Origin: Odiellus spinosus
Taxonomy: Eukaryota; Arthropoda; Arachnida; Opiliones; Phalangiidae
Length of the DNA: 64,000 nt
Direction of reading: 5' to 3'
NCBI GenBank assembly: GCA_963920705.1
Contig: OY987226.1
Coordinates: 5,210,501-5,274,500, forward strand
Below are positions 1 to 9,584 of the stretch, in pieces; position 1 is the stretch's first letter, and every line of letters starts with the position of its first letter. Made by a program: the position numbers and the translations under genes. The notes under the pieces were generated by a model. That model did no database searches. It worked only from the letters and a program-made list of their open reading frames with translations, and was not told where the DNA came from.

Positions 1-253
1 ATCAAGAGTACTCTCTCTTCCCCCTATTGCTCATTGGGTACTCACTCTCTTTTCCCCATATTGCTTATCAAGTGCTCTCTTTTCTCCTATTGCTTATCAA
101 AAACAAATTTTAAATCAAAATTTGGTGGGAAATTTAAATCCTCTGCCCATTCACTTGCACAGATACTCGTAATGCAAATTATTCCATAGATTTAACTACG
201 CGTAACTCAAATCTTTCCTTACAGCTTCGAAGGCTTAAATGATGACCAACTTA
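1..253 (-). other. Last visible intron of the unc-18 gene (incomplete)
   Basis: Sequence after the exon-11 donor at 254/253. I found no reading frame matching the conserved Munc18 tail (SxHILTP-type block), so the final exon is outside the window. Bases 1-100 hold about three degenerate ~33 bp repeats of CT-rich sequence (TACTCTCTCTTCCCCCTATT, TGCTTATCAA). Nothing else is seen. Confidence 0.7.
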
Positions 254-254
254 C

Positions 255-3013
255 CAATAATAACTTCCCAGTTCTTTAAAGCTGCAGTAACTTCGTATGC
301 TACCCTCATTTCCGAATACGTCATGCCACCGAGAATGAAAACGAGCAGCCTTGGAACGTTTTTTACGTTGGGTGTGTTCTTGTCCTTATGCCAATGTCCA
401 TATCGAACGCTAATTGTAGAATTATAGATTCAAATAGATCGGTACAGTTAACATTTCCCAAAAATGTTTTATTTTATTTAATTTACCTGGTTGGTGTCGG
501 TCTTCCGTAAGATGATGGAGTCATTCGTTGAAATAGGAATGGAAAATGTTTCGCATCCAATTTGTCCTCGATGGTATCCTCCATGACATCTTTAAGTACA
601 GGAGTCCATCGAGACATTTGGTAAGTTTGCTCGGTAATACGCTCCTTCCTAGGTACTTGGTAAGTTTTCTTACGACCGCCCTTTATACATAAACAAATTG
701 AAGAATCGTAAGAATACAACATCAGTTTTACAGAGACTAAAGATATCTTACATCCGTCAGAACATTAATTCCAAGATTTGCGATATTCGTGATAATACCC
801 TTGTCTTGTGGTGGAATTTGCGCGTGTTGATTTAATCGAGATAAGTTTTCCTCGGAAATTCCTAAAGCAAATGAAGCAAATTAAGGCCACTTTCACTTAT
901 CAGAATTATGTGGTTATACAAATGAACGTACCATTTTTAGAGAGAATATACAACAGAATGATTCGAATTTTATTGGAAGTACTGACGTTTGCGTCCATCA
1001 ATATCGGAACGACATTTCTCATTGGATCTTTAATTTTTTCACCCTCCGCGTCCGTTCCCATGGCCAAATTCTGCAATTTATTTTTGTATTTAAACTTTTC
1101 TCAATTCTACATATAATAGAGTACTGGGTTCCACGAAATATTGAGTACTCCATTGTATGAGAAAGAAGTGGAGTACTCAATTTCACACGTACTAAATTTA
1201 ATTTCACTAGTAGAGGAGTACTCATTTTAGTACCTGTTCGATTTTACAGAGTTTTACGACGTAATCCTGATACTCCTTCATGCAATCTTCAGCTAGGTGC
1301 AAATGCGTTGAATATTTGCTGAGTTCTTTTTGGTATTGCGGCATTTTTTTAATCATAGTTGACAGATCCTTCATGCTAGCTTTATCGCCGCCCCCTGCCA
1401 TACGTTTACTATCAATGAACTTTTTAAGTTCTTTTGTAACGGCCCTGAGAATAATTACACGAGTCAAGTTTTGTATTCAGTATTCTACAAGATTAAAAAT
1501 GACACTGAGCTTACTGAGAAACGACGGCAATATGTTGGTGTCTTAGTTCGGCCCACAAATCATCATTTTCGTCCAAGAGAACTTCTTTTTCGCGAACATC
1601 ATTGCCGCAGGCCGATTCAAACTTGTACACGTCATTTTCGATGTTTAATAAATCATAGGCCATTGCCTGGAAAGTTAACTCGTGTAGCAGAGGAGAGACG
1701 CAATCGAATCCTCGATCCAAAATCAATAGCTGGGATCTCATTTTTTCTGGCCCTTCTCCCATCGTAGGGTCATCGGCTTTATATCCGTTAAGTTTAGTTT
1801 CGATAAGTTGGGCCAGTTCTACGTTTCTGTCAAAATCTCTGAAGAACCGAAAAAATAATAAAATTTTCATAAACAGTACCAAAAGACTCAAACTTACGCT
1901 CTATATCTGATCGACGGATATTCCCCTAACGTGGAGCATAAAGTTGCAACTTGCTCGGCGATTCTTTCCATGACAGGCATCCTAGTGCCCGCTTTAGACG
2001 GGTGGTAGAATGCTTGGAATGCTTCGGGATAATCTAAAGAAAAGACCTGAGACTCGTAGGGTAGAAAGGCCACGTTGATTTCTTTTAGGGCTTTTATGAA
2101 TTTTGCGCAGGGTGATTTCACCATTTCATTAAATAGGTCATCGGGACACGCTGCAATTTTTAAACCATAAATACAGATCAGATTCTTTCTCTAATTACTA
2201 AAATAAATAAAAACTACAAATTCTAACCTTCTGTCAAAAACAAGTAAGCGCATTTGTATTGAGTTCGGTTTGGTGTTCCAAAATCAGACATGAAACAGCG
2301 TATGGACTATAAAGATATTGATTAATAATTCAAGATTCAAATTCAGTTCATAATTAGTAAAACTTACTTTTTCTGATGGTGTGATTAGGTAGACTGCTTC
2401 CATGTTTGGTAGTGGTTCACGCTTTTTACCAATATCTTCAACGACTAAAATAGGAATGATGACATTTTAAATACGCAGCAACTTTCAAACAAAATTTCGA
2501 AGTCATTTTTAACTTACTAGTGATGCCTTCGGCTGCTATTTCGTGCATTTTACAGCAAGCCGAGATCATTCTCATTCCCAACTGGTCAACAACAAGGACC
2601 TTCCAATCAGCTTTCTTTCGAACCGCCCGAATGACATCATTCATAATTTCTATAAAAAAACATTGCGCGAAATGACGATCATCAAACCCAATTTACCAAA
2701 AATACGTTTCAAATTAATAAACAAAACTAATTATGTTTCTATATGATCATTTTGAAAATTATTTCATTAGCTTCTATTATTTTGATTATCAATGTAGGCG
2801 TAGCCCCGGGTTTTTGCCAAAACAAAGGCTTAAATTCAACCTATCGTTTAGAACTTTTAAATCAAAAACCAACAATATTCTTCAAATACAATTATTTTCA
2901 TTTTAGTAATTAAACAATTGAGTATTAAAATTTAACAAAAAATCTTATTAAACACTTTAAAAATACATAAAAATTAAAGACTCACTGTTCCCGACTTGCA
3001 GTTTCAACGCCAT
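255..3013 (-). CDS. STXBP1: Munc18 / syntaxin-binding protein 1 (unc-18, Rop), C-terminal exon missing
   Basis: Sec1/Munc18-family protein that binds syntaxin and is needed for SNARE-driven vesicle fusion at the plasma membrane (family knowledge). I joined 11 exons: complement of 255..409, 487..680, 752..861, 932..1070, 1234..1444, 1515..1838, 1898..2150, 2228..2306, 2368..2444, 2518..2649, 2986..3013. All introns are GT-AG and the phases agree. The start is the ATG at 3013-3011 ([16 protein letters not shown]), like the family N-terminus. Diagnostic blocks include [54 protein letters not shown] and [20 protein letters not shown]. The model gives 567 residues and ends at KNWEVIIG with a GTAAGT donor at 254. 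About 30 residues of the usual ~595 remain, so the last exon should lie left of base 1. The gene starts only 138 bp after the METTL13 stop. Family assignment is very firm; exon edges were read by eye. Confidence 0.95.
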
Positions 3014-3151
3014 TTTGAAGGTGTTTTGATTATTGACGTCATTTCATAATTTTTTGACGTCACATCTCAGCTATTACACCACGTGACTAGGATAATTCCT
3101 AAAAAATTGCGGCGGCAAATTTAAAAATTCCTTTAAAGAAAATTGAATTAT
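3014..3151 (-). promoter_or_regulatory. 138-bp unc-18 upstream region with two CRE palindromes and an E-box
   Basis: This is the whole interval between the METTL13 stop and the unc-18 ATG. It holds two perfect cAMP-response elements TGACGTCA at 3034-3041 and 3055-3062, spaced 21 bp, and a CACGTG E-box at 3080-3085. Inference: a short CREB/ATF-responsive promoter overlapping the METTL13 3' untranslated region. The alternative, a polycistronic transcript resolved by trans-splicing, is less likely given the promoter-like sites. Confidence 0.6.
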
Positions 3152-6100
3152 TTAAGAATCAATTTTAATTAATTTCATAGCATCTGTTACATCAACTAAA
3201 TCACTTTTAATTTGTTGCTTGATAATCTTATTTATCAAAAGGAGATTTTGGTCACAATAATTAGGTAACGAAGGACCCTCCACTAAGTTATTAAAGCAAT
3301 AAATAATTTCATTCACTTCTTCTGGAACTTTTTTAACCCAGAAAGTTCCAAAAACAGATACTAATCGTTCGTAAATATTTTTCTTAAGAGTTTCACTCCA
3401 ACAGACCAAGTTTAAGATCAAAATACCTAAAATAAAATATATTAATTTTAATTTACTAATAAAATACCAAAAAATGACATTTACCCGACTTGCTTAAACA
3501 AAGTCTAACACATTTTATAAAGTCCAACTCTAAAAATGCTGGAGGTGGAACACTAAGGCCTTCTGTAATGTCTTTGTTATTTACGTCCAATAAAATTGCG
3601 TCGTACATGGTTGCTAAAGATAGTTAAGTCAATTTTCGAAAAGTGTCATGGAAAAAATTATAAAATTACCATTTTTTGATGCACTTTCAATGAATTTAAT
3701 TCCATCTTCAATATGAATTCTCATTTTCTCATTAGGAGAGAAGTCAAACCATTCTTTAGCAATTGAGACTATAGTTTCATCAATATCTACTACGTCTAAA
3801 ATAGTCTATCAAAGATAAAGATTAAAAGCAGAGGACTATATACGATTAACAAGTTAGAATAGAAGTTACACTGGGAATGCCTTCAAAATTGAATGCTGCC
3901 ACCTTGCAACCCTTAAGAATTCCCAGTGTAACTTCTATCCTTCCTTGCAATTAAAGATAACAATTTTACGAACATTTGATAAATAAGACTGAATGTAAGT
4001 AGGCAAACTTCCACCTCCAAGTCCAACGATCAATAAGTTTAATTTGTTATTCAATAAATCAGTTGGTAACATAGCTAGCCCAGCAATCATTGCCACATGA
4101 TGTTGACAAGCTAAGTAACTAGTATCCACTCGTAGCTTTGGAGACTTTTTTTTCTTCTTTACCACTGAATTGAAAACTATATTTTAGCGTGGTTTAATTC
4201 TATAAAAACTGAAAGTAAGCCATTTTTTAAGGGACCCAATTTCAGGATGGATCACCTGTCACTAAGCCTTGATCTGCATCGTCTATTATTACACAATCTA
4301 AGCCTTGATCTAAAAATTATTCATTCGCTAAGCCTTGATATGTCGATTACTCATTCCTTCATGCTTGATCTTTGAATACTAGGCCTAGATCTCTCCATTA
4401 ATTCTTTAAACCTTGATCTGTCAATTCCTCATTCTTTAAGCCTTGATCTGTCGATTACTCATTAGTTAAGCCTTGATCTGTCAATTACTCATTAGTTAAG
4501 CCTTGATCTGTCAATTACTCATTAGTTAAGCCTTGATCTGTCAATTACTCATTAGTTAAGCCTTGATCTGTCAATTACTCATTAGTTAAGCCTTGATCTG
4601 TCAATTACTCATTCCCTAAGTCCCCATATCCCAGTCATTAGAAACGTCTTGGTTTATCCAACTTTACTCATGCTTTGAAACTTTATTCATTCTATCTCTA
4701 AACTTGGAGTTTTCAATCTTTACTCATTTTTTACTAAGCCTTGACCTGTCAAATTTACTAAAATTCATTTAAACCTTGAATTGCCAATCATTTATTAAGG
4801 CTTGACCTGTCAAGCATTAAAGTAAACCTTGACCTGTCAATTACTCATTAGTTAAGCCTTGATCTGTCAATTACTCATTAGTTAAGCCTTGATCTGTCAA
4901 TTACTCATTAGTTAAGCCTTGATCTGTCAATTACTCATTAGTTAAGCCTTGATCTGTCAATTACTCATTCCCTAAGTCCCCATATCCCAGTCATTAGAAA
5001 CGTCTTGGTTTATCCAACTTTACTCATGCTTTGAAACTTTATTCATTCTATCTCTAAACTTGGAGTTTTCAATCTTTACTCATTTTTTACTAAGCCTTGA
5101 CCTGTCAAATTTACTAAAATTCATTTAAACCTTGAATTGCCAATCATTTATTAAGGCTTGACCTGTCAAGCATTAAAGTAAACCTTGACCTGTCAAACAT
5201 TTACAAATATTTTGCATTTGTTTCGAGAAAAAAAGCTTGACCTGCCAATTTTTACTAATTTTCTAAAATTCATTTAAACTTTGACCTGTCCAAGATTTAT
5301 GGTAAGGTAAACTTTGATCAGTCAAACGTTTACTAAACTTTTGCATTTGTTTCAAGAAAATGGTGCAACATTGAACCTTTCATTTTGGCTTCTGATTGAA
5401 CTACATTCTGATTGGATTGAAATATGAGTCTTCGAAATACTTCCCCATCATTTTCAACATCTTCTATAAAGTATTCTCCCGTGGTAGGAGATGTTCCTTT
5501 ATGTAAAACATTTCTTATGCCAATGTCATTACCCAAAGACATTATAGGAACCTAAAAAAGTACAAGACAAGTATAACATCATTTAGATGATACAAATAAC
5601 ATCAATTCAACATGATAACATAGTAATATTCAAAACATTCACTTCAGTAGATTTAAGTTGATCTGGTGCAAAATCCAAAACTCTTTCGGAAAGTTCAATT
5701 TTAACATTTTCCAGCGATTCGTAGACGTGATTTCTATTCAAATGAGCTACCAAAAGACGTTCGCATTTCGTTGAAAGTCTCAACTGCTGCCTGCCTTCGG
5801 GAGAGCCAAAGAGCCATTCCGTTTCCCTTTAAGTTCCAAAATTAATTTTAACTAGTCTATCAGCCTTAGTTAATAGCCAAATAATTTACCTTCCTTGAGG
5901 CACAATAAAAACTCCATATTTTAAATCAGATTTCTGGCCATCTACCACATAAACCGTATACCTGGGTTCTGATTTTGCCGCCACATATAGATCAATACCA
6001 ACATCCTCAGTCATTTTTCTAGATTATGAAATTAGGATTAGCAATCCCTTCACAGATGTTTAAATTATTTACTTGATGCGTAATTGATGGCAAAGAATGG

Positions 6101-7129
6101 AGTATTGTTGAAGACTTTTAACTAAGCTTTGAAGTTCCACCACTGATTCCAAACGTTCTACTGGTGCGTCCGTCTCTTTCGAAAATTCTAAAACCTTAAT
6201 AAAATGATTATACTGATTTCACAAACGTTGAATTTATTTTTAGCCTACTTGTTTCATTCCTGGTATGGCTTTCATTTTGGTGCAAATGACAACAAAAACT
6301 GGGAAATGAAACTGTTTGGAGTCATCTGGCCTCTCAGCCTCGATACATCGATGTATTCTTATCATCCAAAAACTAAAATAAGTACAAATATATTTTTGAA
6401 AACATGGCTTTATGAAGACGAAGGTTTTTCATGTTGTACCATTTGGACGCATATGCTAACAGCTGATTCAGAATTTGTTTCTGCAGCAAACTAATACAAA
6501 TATACCTCCCGCCAAATCTCAAAACCCTATTTATCTCCTTGAACATACTCTCAGCTGTATTTATAGATTCTTCGGAGTCATCTGGCATTAATGCATCTAA
6601 AGTTCCTTTATCGAGAACAACACTAAATGTTGAATCTTCAAACGTCATCTATAGAAATGAGTTTTTTGCCAATTTAGACTAATACCCAATATTTTTGATG
6701 GCCATCTGATCTTACATTTTTAACATCCATTTCTAGAAATTCTAATTGTGGTCTTGCTGTTCCGTGTTTATCCTTCATTTGTTTAATTACCATGTTGCTG
6801 ATATCAATGTTGACATTCTTGTAGTAGCCTAGATCATATAGATTCTCACTTAACGTAGAATTCCCGCAACCCACAGAGAGTATATTATCAGTTGTCTTGA
6901 CATATTTATGCAAAATTCCTGACAATTCCGGATATTCTCCATACCTTGGAAATTTTCAAATGTAAATACTCGTTAGGGGTCGCTACTAGTGCATTACATT
7001 TTATCCAAAGGCTTAGAGAAAGAAAGAAGAAACTTACCACTCGAAAGCTTGCGCACCTCTTTTCTCAAAAAATTGATTCCAATAGGAATCGTCTTTGAAC
7101 GATTTTGCGCTTTTAGGTAAGAGACTCAT
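3152..7129 (-). CDS. METTL13: METTL13 / eEF1A lysine and N-terminal methyltransferase, complete
   Basis: In human METTL13, two seven-beta-strand SAM-dependent methyltransferase domains modify elongation factor eEF1A at its N-terminus and Lys55 (family knowledge). Twelve exons: complement of 3152..3426, 3485..3613, 3670..3805, 3962..4164, 5377..5551, 5643..5826, 5890..6018, 6073..6194, 6249..6372, 6440..6648, 6716..6944, 7038..7129. The sum is 2007 bp, giving 668 aa (human 699). The start [17 protein letters not shown] matches the family. The first SAM motif is [13 protein letters not shown] at residues 52-64, followed by VLDKGTLDA. The middle holds [19 protein letters not shown]. The second domain has [12 protein letters not shown] (about 465-476), DVVDIDE, and ILILNLVCW near the end. 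The donors after exon 8 (GTTCAA) and exon 9 (GTTATC) are weak, so those two borders are the least certain. Intron 8 carries a tandem array and intron 9 a hairpin. Confidence 0.95.
3859..3938 (-). repeat. Perfect 20-bp stem inverted repeat in METTL13 intron 9
   Basis: Arms at 3859-3878 and 3919-3938 (ATAGAAGTTACACTGGGAAT and its complement) enclose a 40-nt loop inside a 156-bp intron. It could fold as an RNA hairpin. The size resembles a microRNA precursor, but the loop is long and no conservation can be judged here. Confidence 0.6.
4245..5300. repeat. 30-bp tandem array with 356-bp higher-order duplication in METTL13 intron 8
   Basis: The core unit is about 30 bp (TTAAGCCTTGATCTGTCAAT plus TACTCATTAG), with at least five near-identical copies at 4430-4610 and again at 4840-4970. 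The flanking block starting CCCTAAGTCCCCATATCCCA at 4614 recurs at 4970, an offset of 356 bp, and matches to about 5194. So a composite unit duplicated in tandem after the 30-mers arose. Degenerate copies extend to both sides. Confidence 0.85.
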
Positions 7130-7735
7130 ATTTTTAAATCTATAAAACTTTCATTTAGATTTTGGAAAGTATATAAATTAATTTAACAACCTCGAAAACG
7201 ATTATCAACGACTGTTTTTCGATTCGAGTCTTTCGAGAAAGTCGAGAAACATTCTGGCTAGTGTGACGTCACATCACAAGATTTCTCTTCCCCACTCGGT
7301 CTAAACAAATTGCCGTGGTATAGCACGTGACAACTTTTAAAGGGAAATCAAGGACGGGGCTTCGCGGTCTTCGGGCTTTTGTACTGCGTCTGTGCGATTG
7401 TCACGGATCGATATCAATAACGGACGCCTACTAAAACAATTACAACGCCTCTGCAGTACGAGCTTTAATTGTGGTTTTCTCATCCTCAACCAAATGGTTC
7501 GATCGAATCGAAATAATTTACATCACCCCAGCTTTACCGGTTGGTTCTAATCACCACCGGTTCCCAGCCCTTCGAAATTTATTGCATAAAAACCTTTCTC
7601 AACGTTTCCAAGTCCATTGGAAATGCTTTTATAGTCAACAGTCTCTACAGCCTAAAGGCCCTGGATCTCCGACGTAATTCATCCCAAATCCCCTCTACCC
7701 CAACCACCAAAAAGAAACTCAAGAACAACATCATT
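7130..7735. promoter_or_regulatory. Divergent promoter region of METTL13 (minus) and CRYZL1 (plus)
   Basis: The two start codons are 606 bp apart and point away from each other. The region holds a perfect CRE, TGACGTCA, at 7264-7271 and an E-box, CACGTG, at 7324-7329. The stretch 7260-7420 is more GC-rich than its surroundings. Upstream of the CRYZL1 start are two short upstream reading frames (ATG 7494 to stop 7550, 18 codons; ATG 7623 to stop 7634). If transcribed, these could damp translation. Transcription start sites cannot be seen. Confidence 0.55.
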
Positions 7736-8944
7736 ATGGCTCCAGGAATCAAGACCTCTAGGGGTGTCTTCAAGGAATGCGTTGAAACTACCATGCGTTA
7801 CTTCAACGAGATTATTGACATACCTGTCATTGATGAGTACTCTATATTGGTGGAGGTGAAAGCTTGTTCCTTGGCCCATGTTGATGATCAAGTAATGAAA
7901 AGGCTTTACAAAGCGTACAGTTTAAACCGCTATCCTGTTGGCCAAGATATTGCAGGAATTGTAAGAGATGTAGGGGTTGCAGTTACCACTCTAAAACCCG
8001 GTGATGAAGTCGTTGGAGTTATTCCCCTCGATTATGGCCAGTCTGGATGCGCAGAGTTTGTCGTTTTACACGAGTTTGAAGTTACTAAGAAGCCGGATAA
8101 TGTGACCTTTGTGGATGCAGCTGGTTGCATAGGAGACGCTGTTAAAGCCTACACTGCCTTGCATTACCTAGGAAAACTAACTGGAGGAGATACGGTTCTA
8201 GTCATGGATGGTGCTTCGTCCTTTGGAAGTCTCGCTGTACAATTGGGTTATCATTGGGGTGCTAAGGTTATAACCACCGCATCCAGTGAAGATGAGAAAC
8301 TATACTTGGAAGGTTTGTTCATTAAATTTACCTTCTTCTAAAGAGCAAGAAGTTTTTATAAATATTATTAAACTTATTAAAAAGGTCTTGAAGATCAAAT
8401 TGCACTAAAGATTGATTTAAGCAAGAAAATGAATCCATTGCATGCCAACGTACGCAACAGCAACAACAAAAACAATGGAGGAGGGGGCATTGTACGATCA
8501 GCTTGCGTGGAAGAAACTGATGGAATGGGAGTCGATATTATAGTCGATAATGGAGTCACCCTCTTTTCCGATGAAGATTTCAAAATTATCACCAATGATA
8601 ATAATTACACCTATCCAGTACCATCCAAACAGGAATTAATATCTTGCCTCGCAGTTGGTGGACGTTGGATAACTTCAAAATGCAACCTTCAATTGGATCC
8701 TCCCAATTCGCAAACGTTATACATGAAATGTGCTAGCGTCGGATTTCTTTTCGAGCATGCTTGGACTCTGTCTTCTAGTCACCAAGGAAGATATCTCCAT
8801 ATACTCATGGATATCATGGAGAAAGTCTCGGATGGGATTATTCAACCCAATATTCATCACACTATTTCGTTTGAAGGTGTTGCTGATACCATGGCTTGCC
8901 TCGACGAAGTTAGAGTTGGGAAAGTCGTAATGAAGATGGATTGA
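7736..8944 (+). CDS. CRYZL1: CRYZL1-like quinone oxidoreductase-like protein
   Basis: Medium-chain dehydrogenase/reductase of the zeta-crystallin-like 1 group. Two exons, 7736..8312 and 8385..8944 (72-bp intron), give 378 aa (human about 349). Visible blocks: ILVEVKACSLAHVD (37-50), YPVGQDIAGIVRDVG (66-80), PGDEVVGVIPLD (88-99), DAAGCIGDAVKAYTALHYL (127-145), the nucleotide-binding turn VLVMDGASSFGSLAVQL (154-170), GMGVDIIVDNGVTLF, and VGGRWIT...NLQLDPP. The order and spacing match human CRYZL1. The MDR catalytic-zinc ligands are not evident, as in the quinone-reductase branch. I chose the ATG at 7736. The frame is open 65 codons upstream but has no ATG there. An Asn/Gly-rich insert (NSNNKNNGGGG) lies just after the intron. 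The exact physiological substrate is unknown to me. Confidence 0.93.
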
Positions 8945-9584
8945 AAAATTAGAAGCTTCTAGATATTATTTTTGGTTATTTTTTATATTTATTATTTTGG
9001 CATCTTTAATATTATTTATTTTTCTTATTGGTAATAAATTTATGAATTTTATTTTATGGGTTTTTATTTTTCAGTTTTTATCATTATTTTAAAACAGCCA
9101 GTTTTAAATTGGGGAAAATTATAAACTTAACAAAATTTCATAGAATTTTTAAACAAAAATATATACCAAATAGGCTTGCAGTATTTTTAGAATTAAAATC
9201 TCGTAAAACTCATATCCCATAAAATTTATACTCGATCAAAACTAAACTGTGCTAGAGTTAAACCAACGAACTGTAAAGATTCTGAGTTAGATGTGGCAAA
9301 TTTTGGGTCATTACGGAATTTTTTGGTAAATGACCTGCCCTCTAAAGCGTATATAGTTTTCCATAAAAGGGGCAAAGAAAATTCCACCTAGCTTTCCAGC
9401 CATGAACTTGTGAGCGCAGTTTAGAGAAGATAGATTGATCTGTTTTCTTGGATTCAGTTTGAGCTCACAAGTAGATGGCAAGACTGGGGAGAATGCGTTT
9501 ACCCCTTTAGTGAAAATTATGTAGTAAAACCCACCCAATTCAAACTGTGGAAACCCACATGTTTCTTTTATTTTCTAGGTCGAT
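8945..9584 (+). other. CRYZL1 3' region and KDM8 5' region
   Basis: A 640-bp gap between two plus-strand genes. The left part is the CRYZL1 3' untranslated region. On the right, a pyrimidine-rich tract and TTTTCTAG end at 9578, six bases before the KDM8 ATG. KDM8 therefore probably has a non-coding first exon and an intron in its 5' untranslated region. The first exon and promoter were not located. No coding sequence is recognised. Confidence 0.5.
9033..9038 (+). terminator. Candidate polyadenylation signal of CRYZL1
   Basis: AATAAA lies 89 bp after the stop codon in AT-rich sequence with T-rich stretches downstream. Position and motif fit a normal poly(A) signal. There is no transcript evidence. 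Confidence 0.5.

Noticed and set aside
7541..7735. 65-codon N-terminal extension of CRYZL1
   Set aside because: The frame is open but begins at TTG with no ATG; the family N-terminus fits the ATG at 7736.
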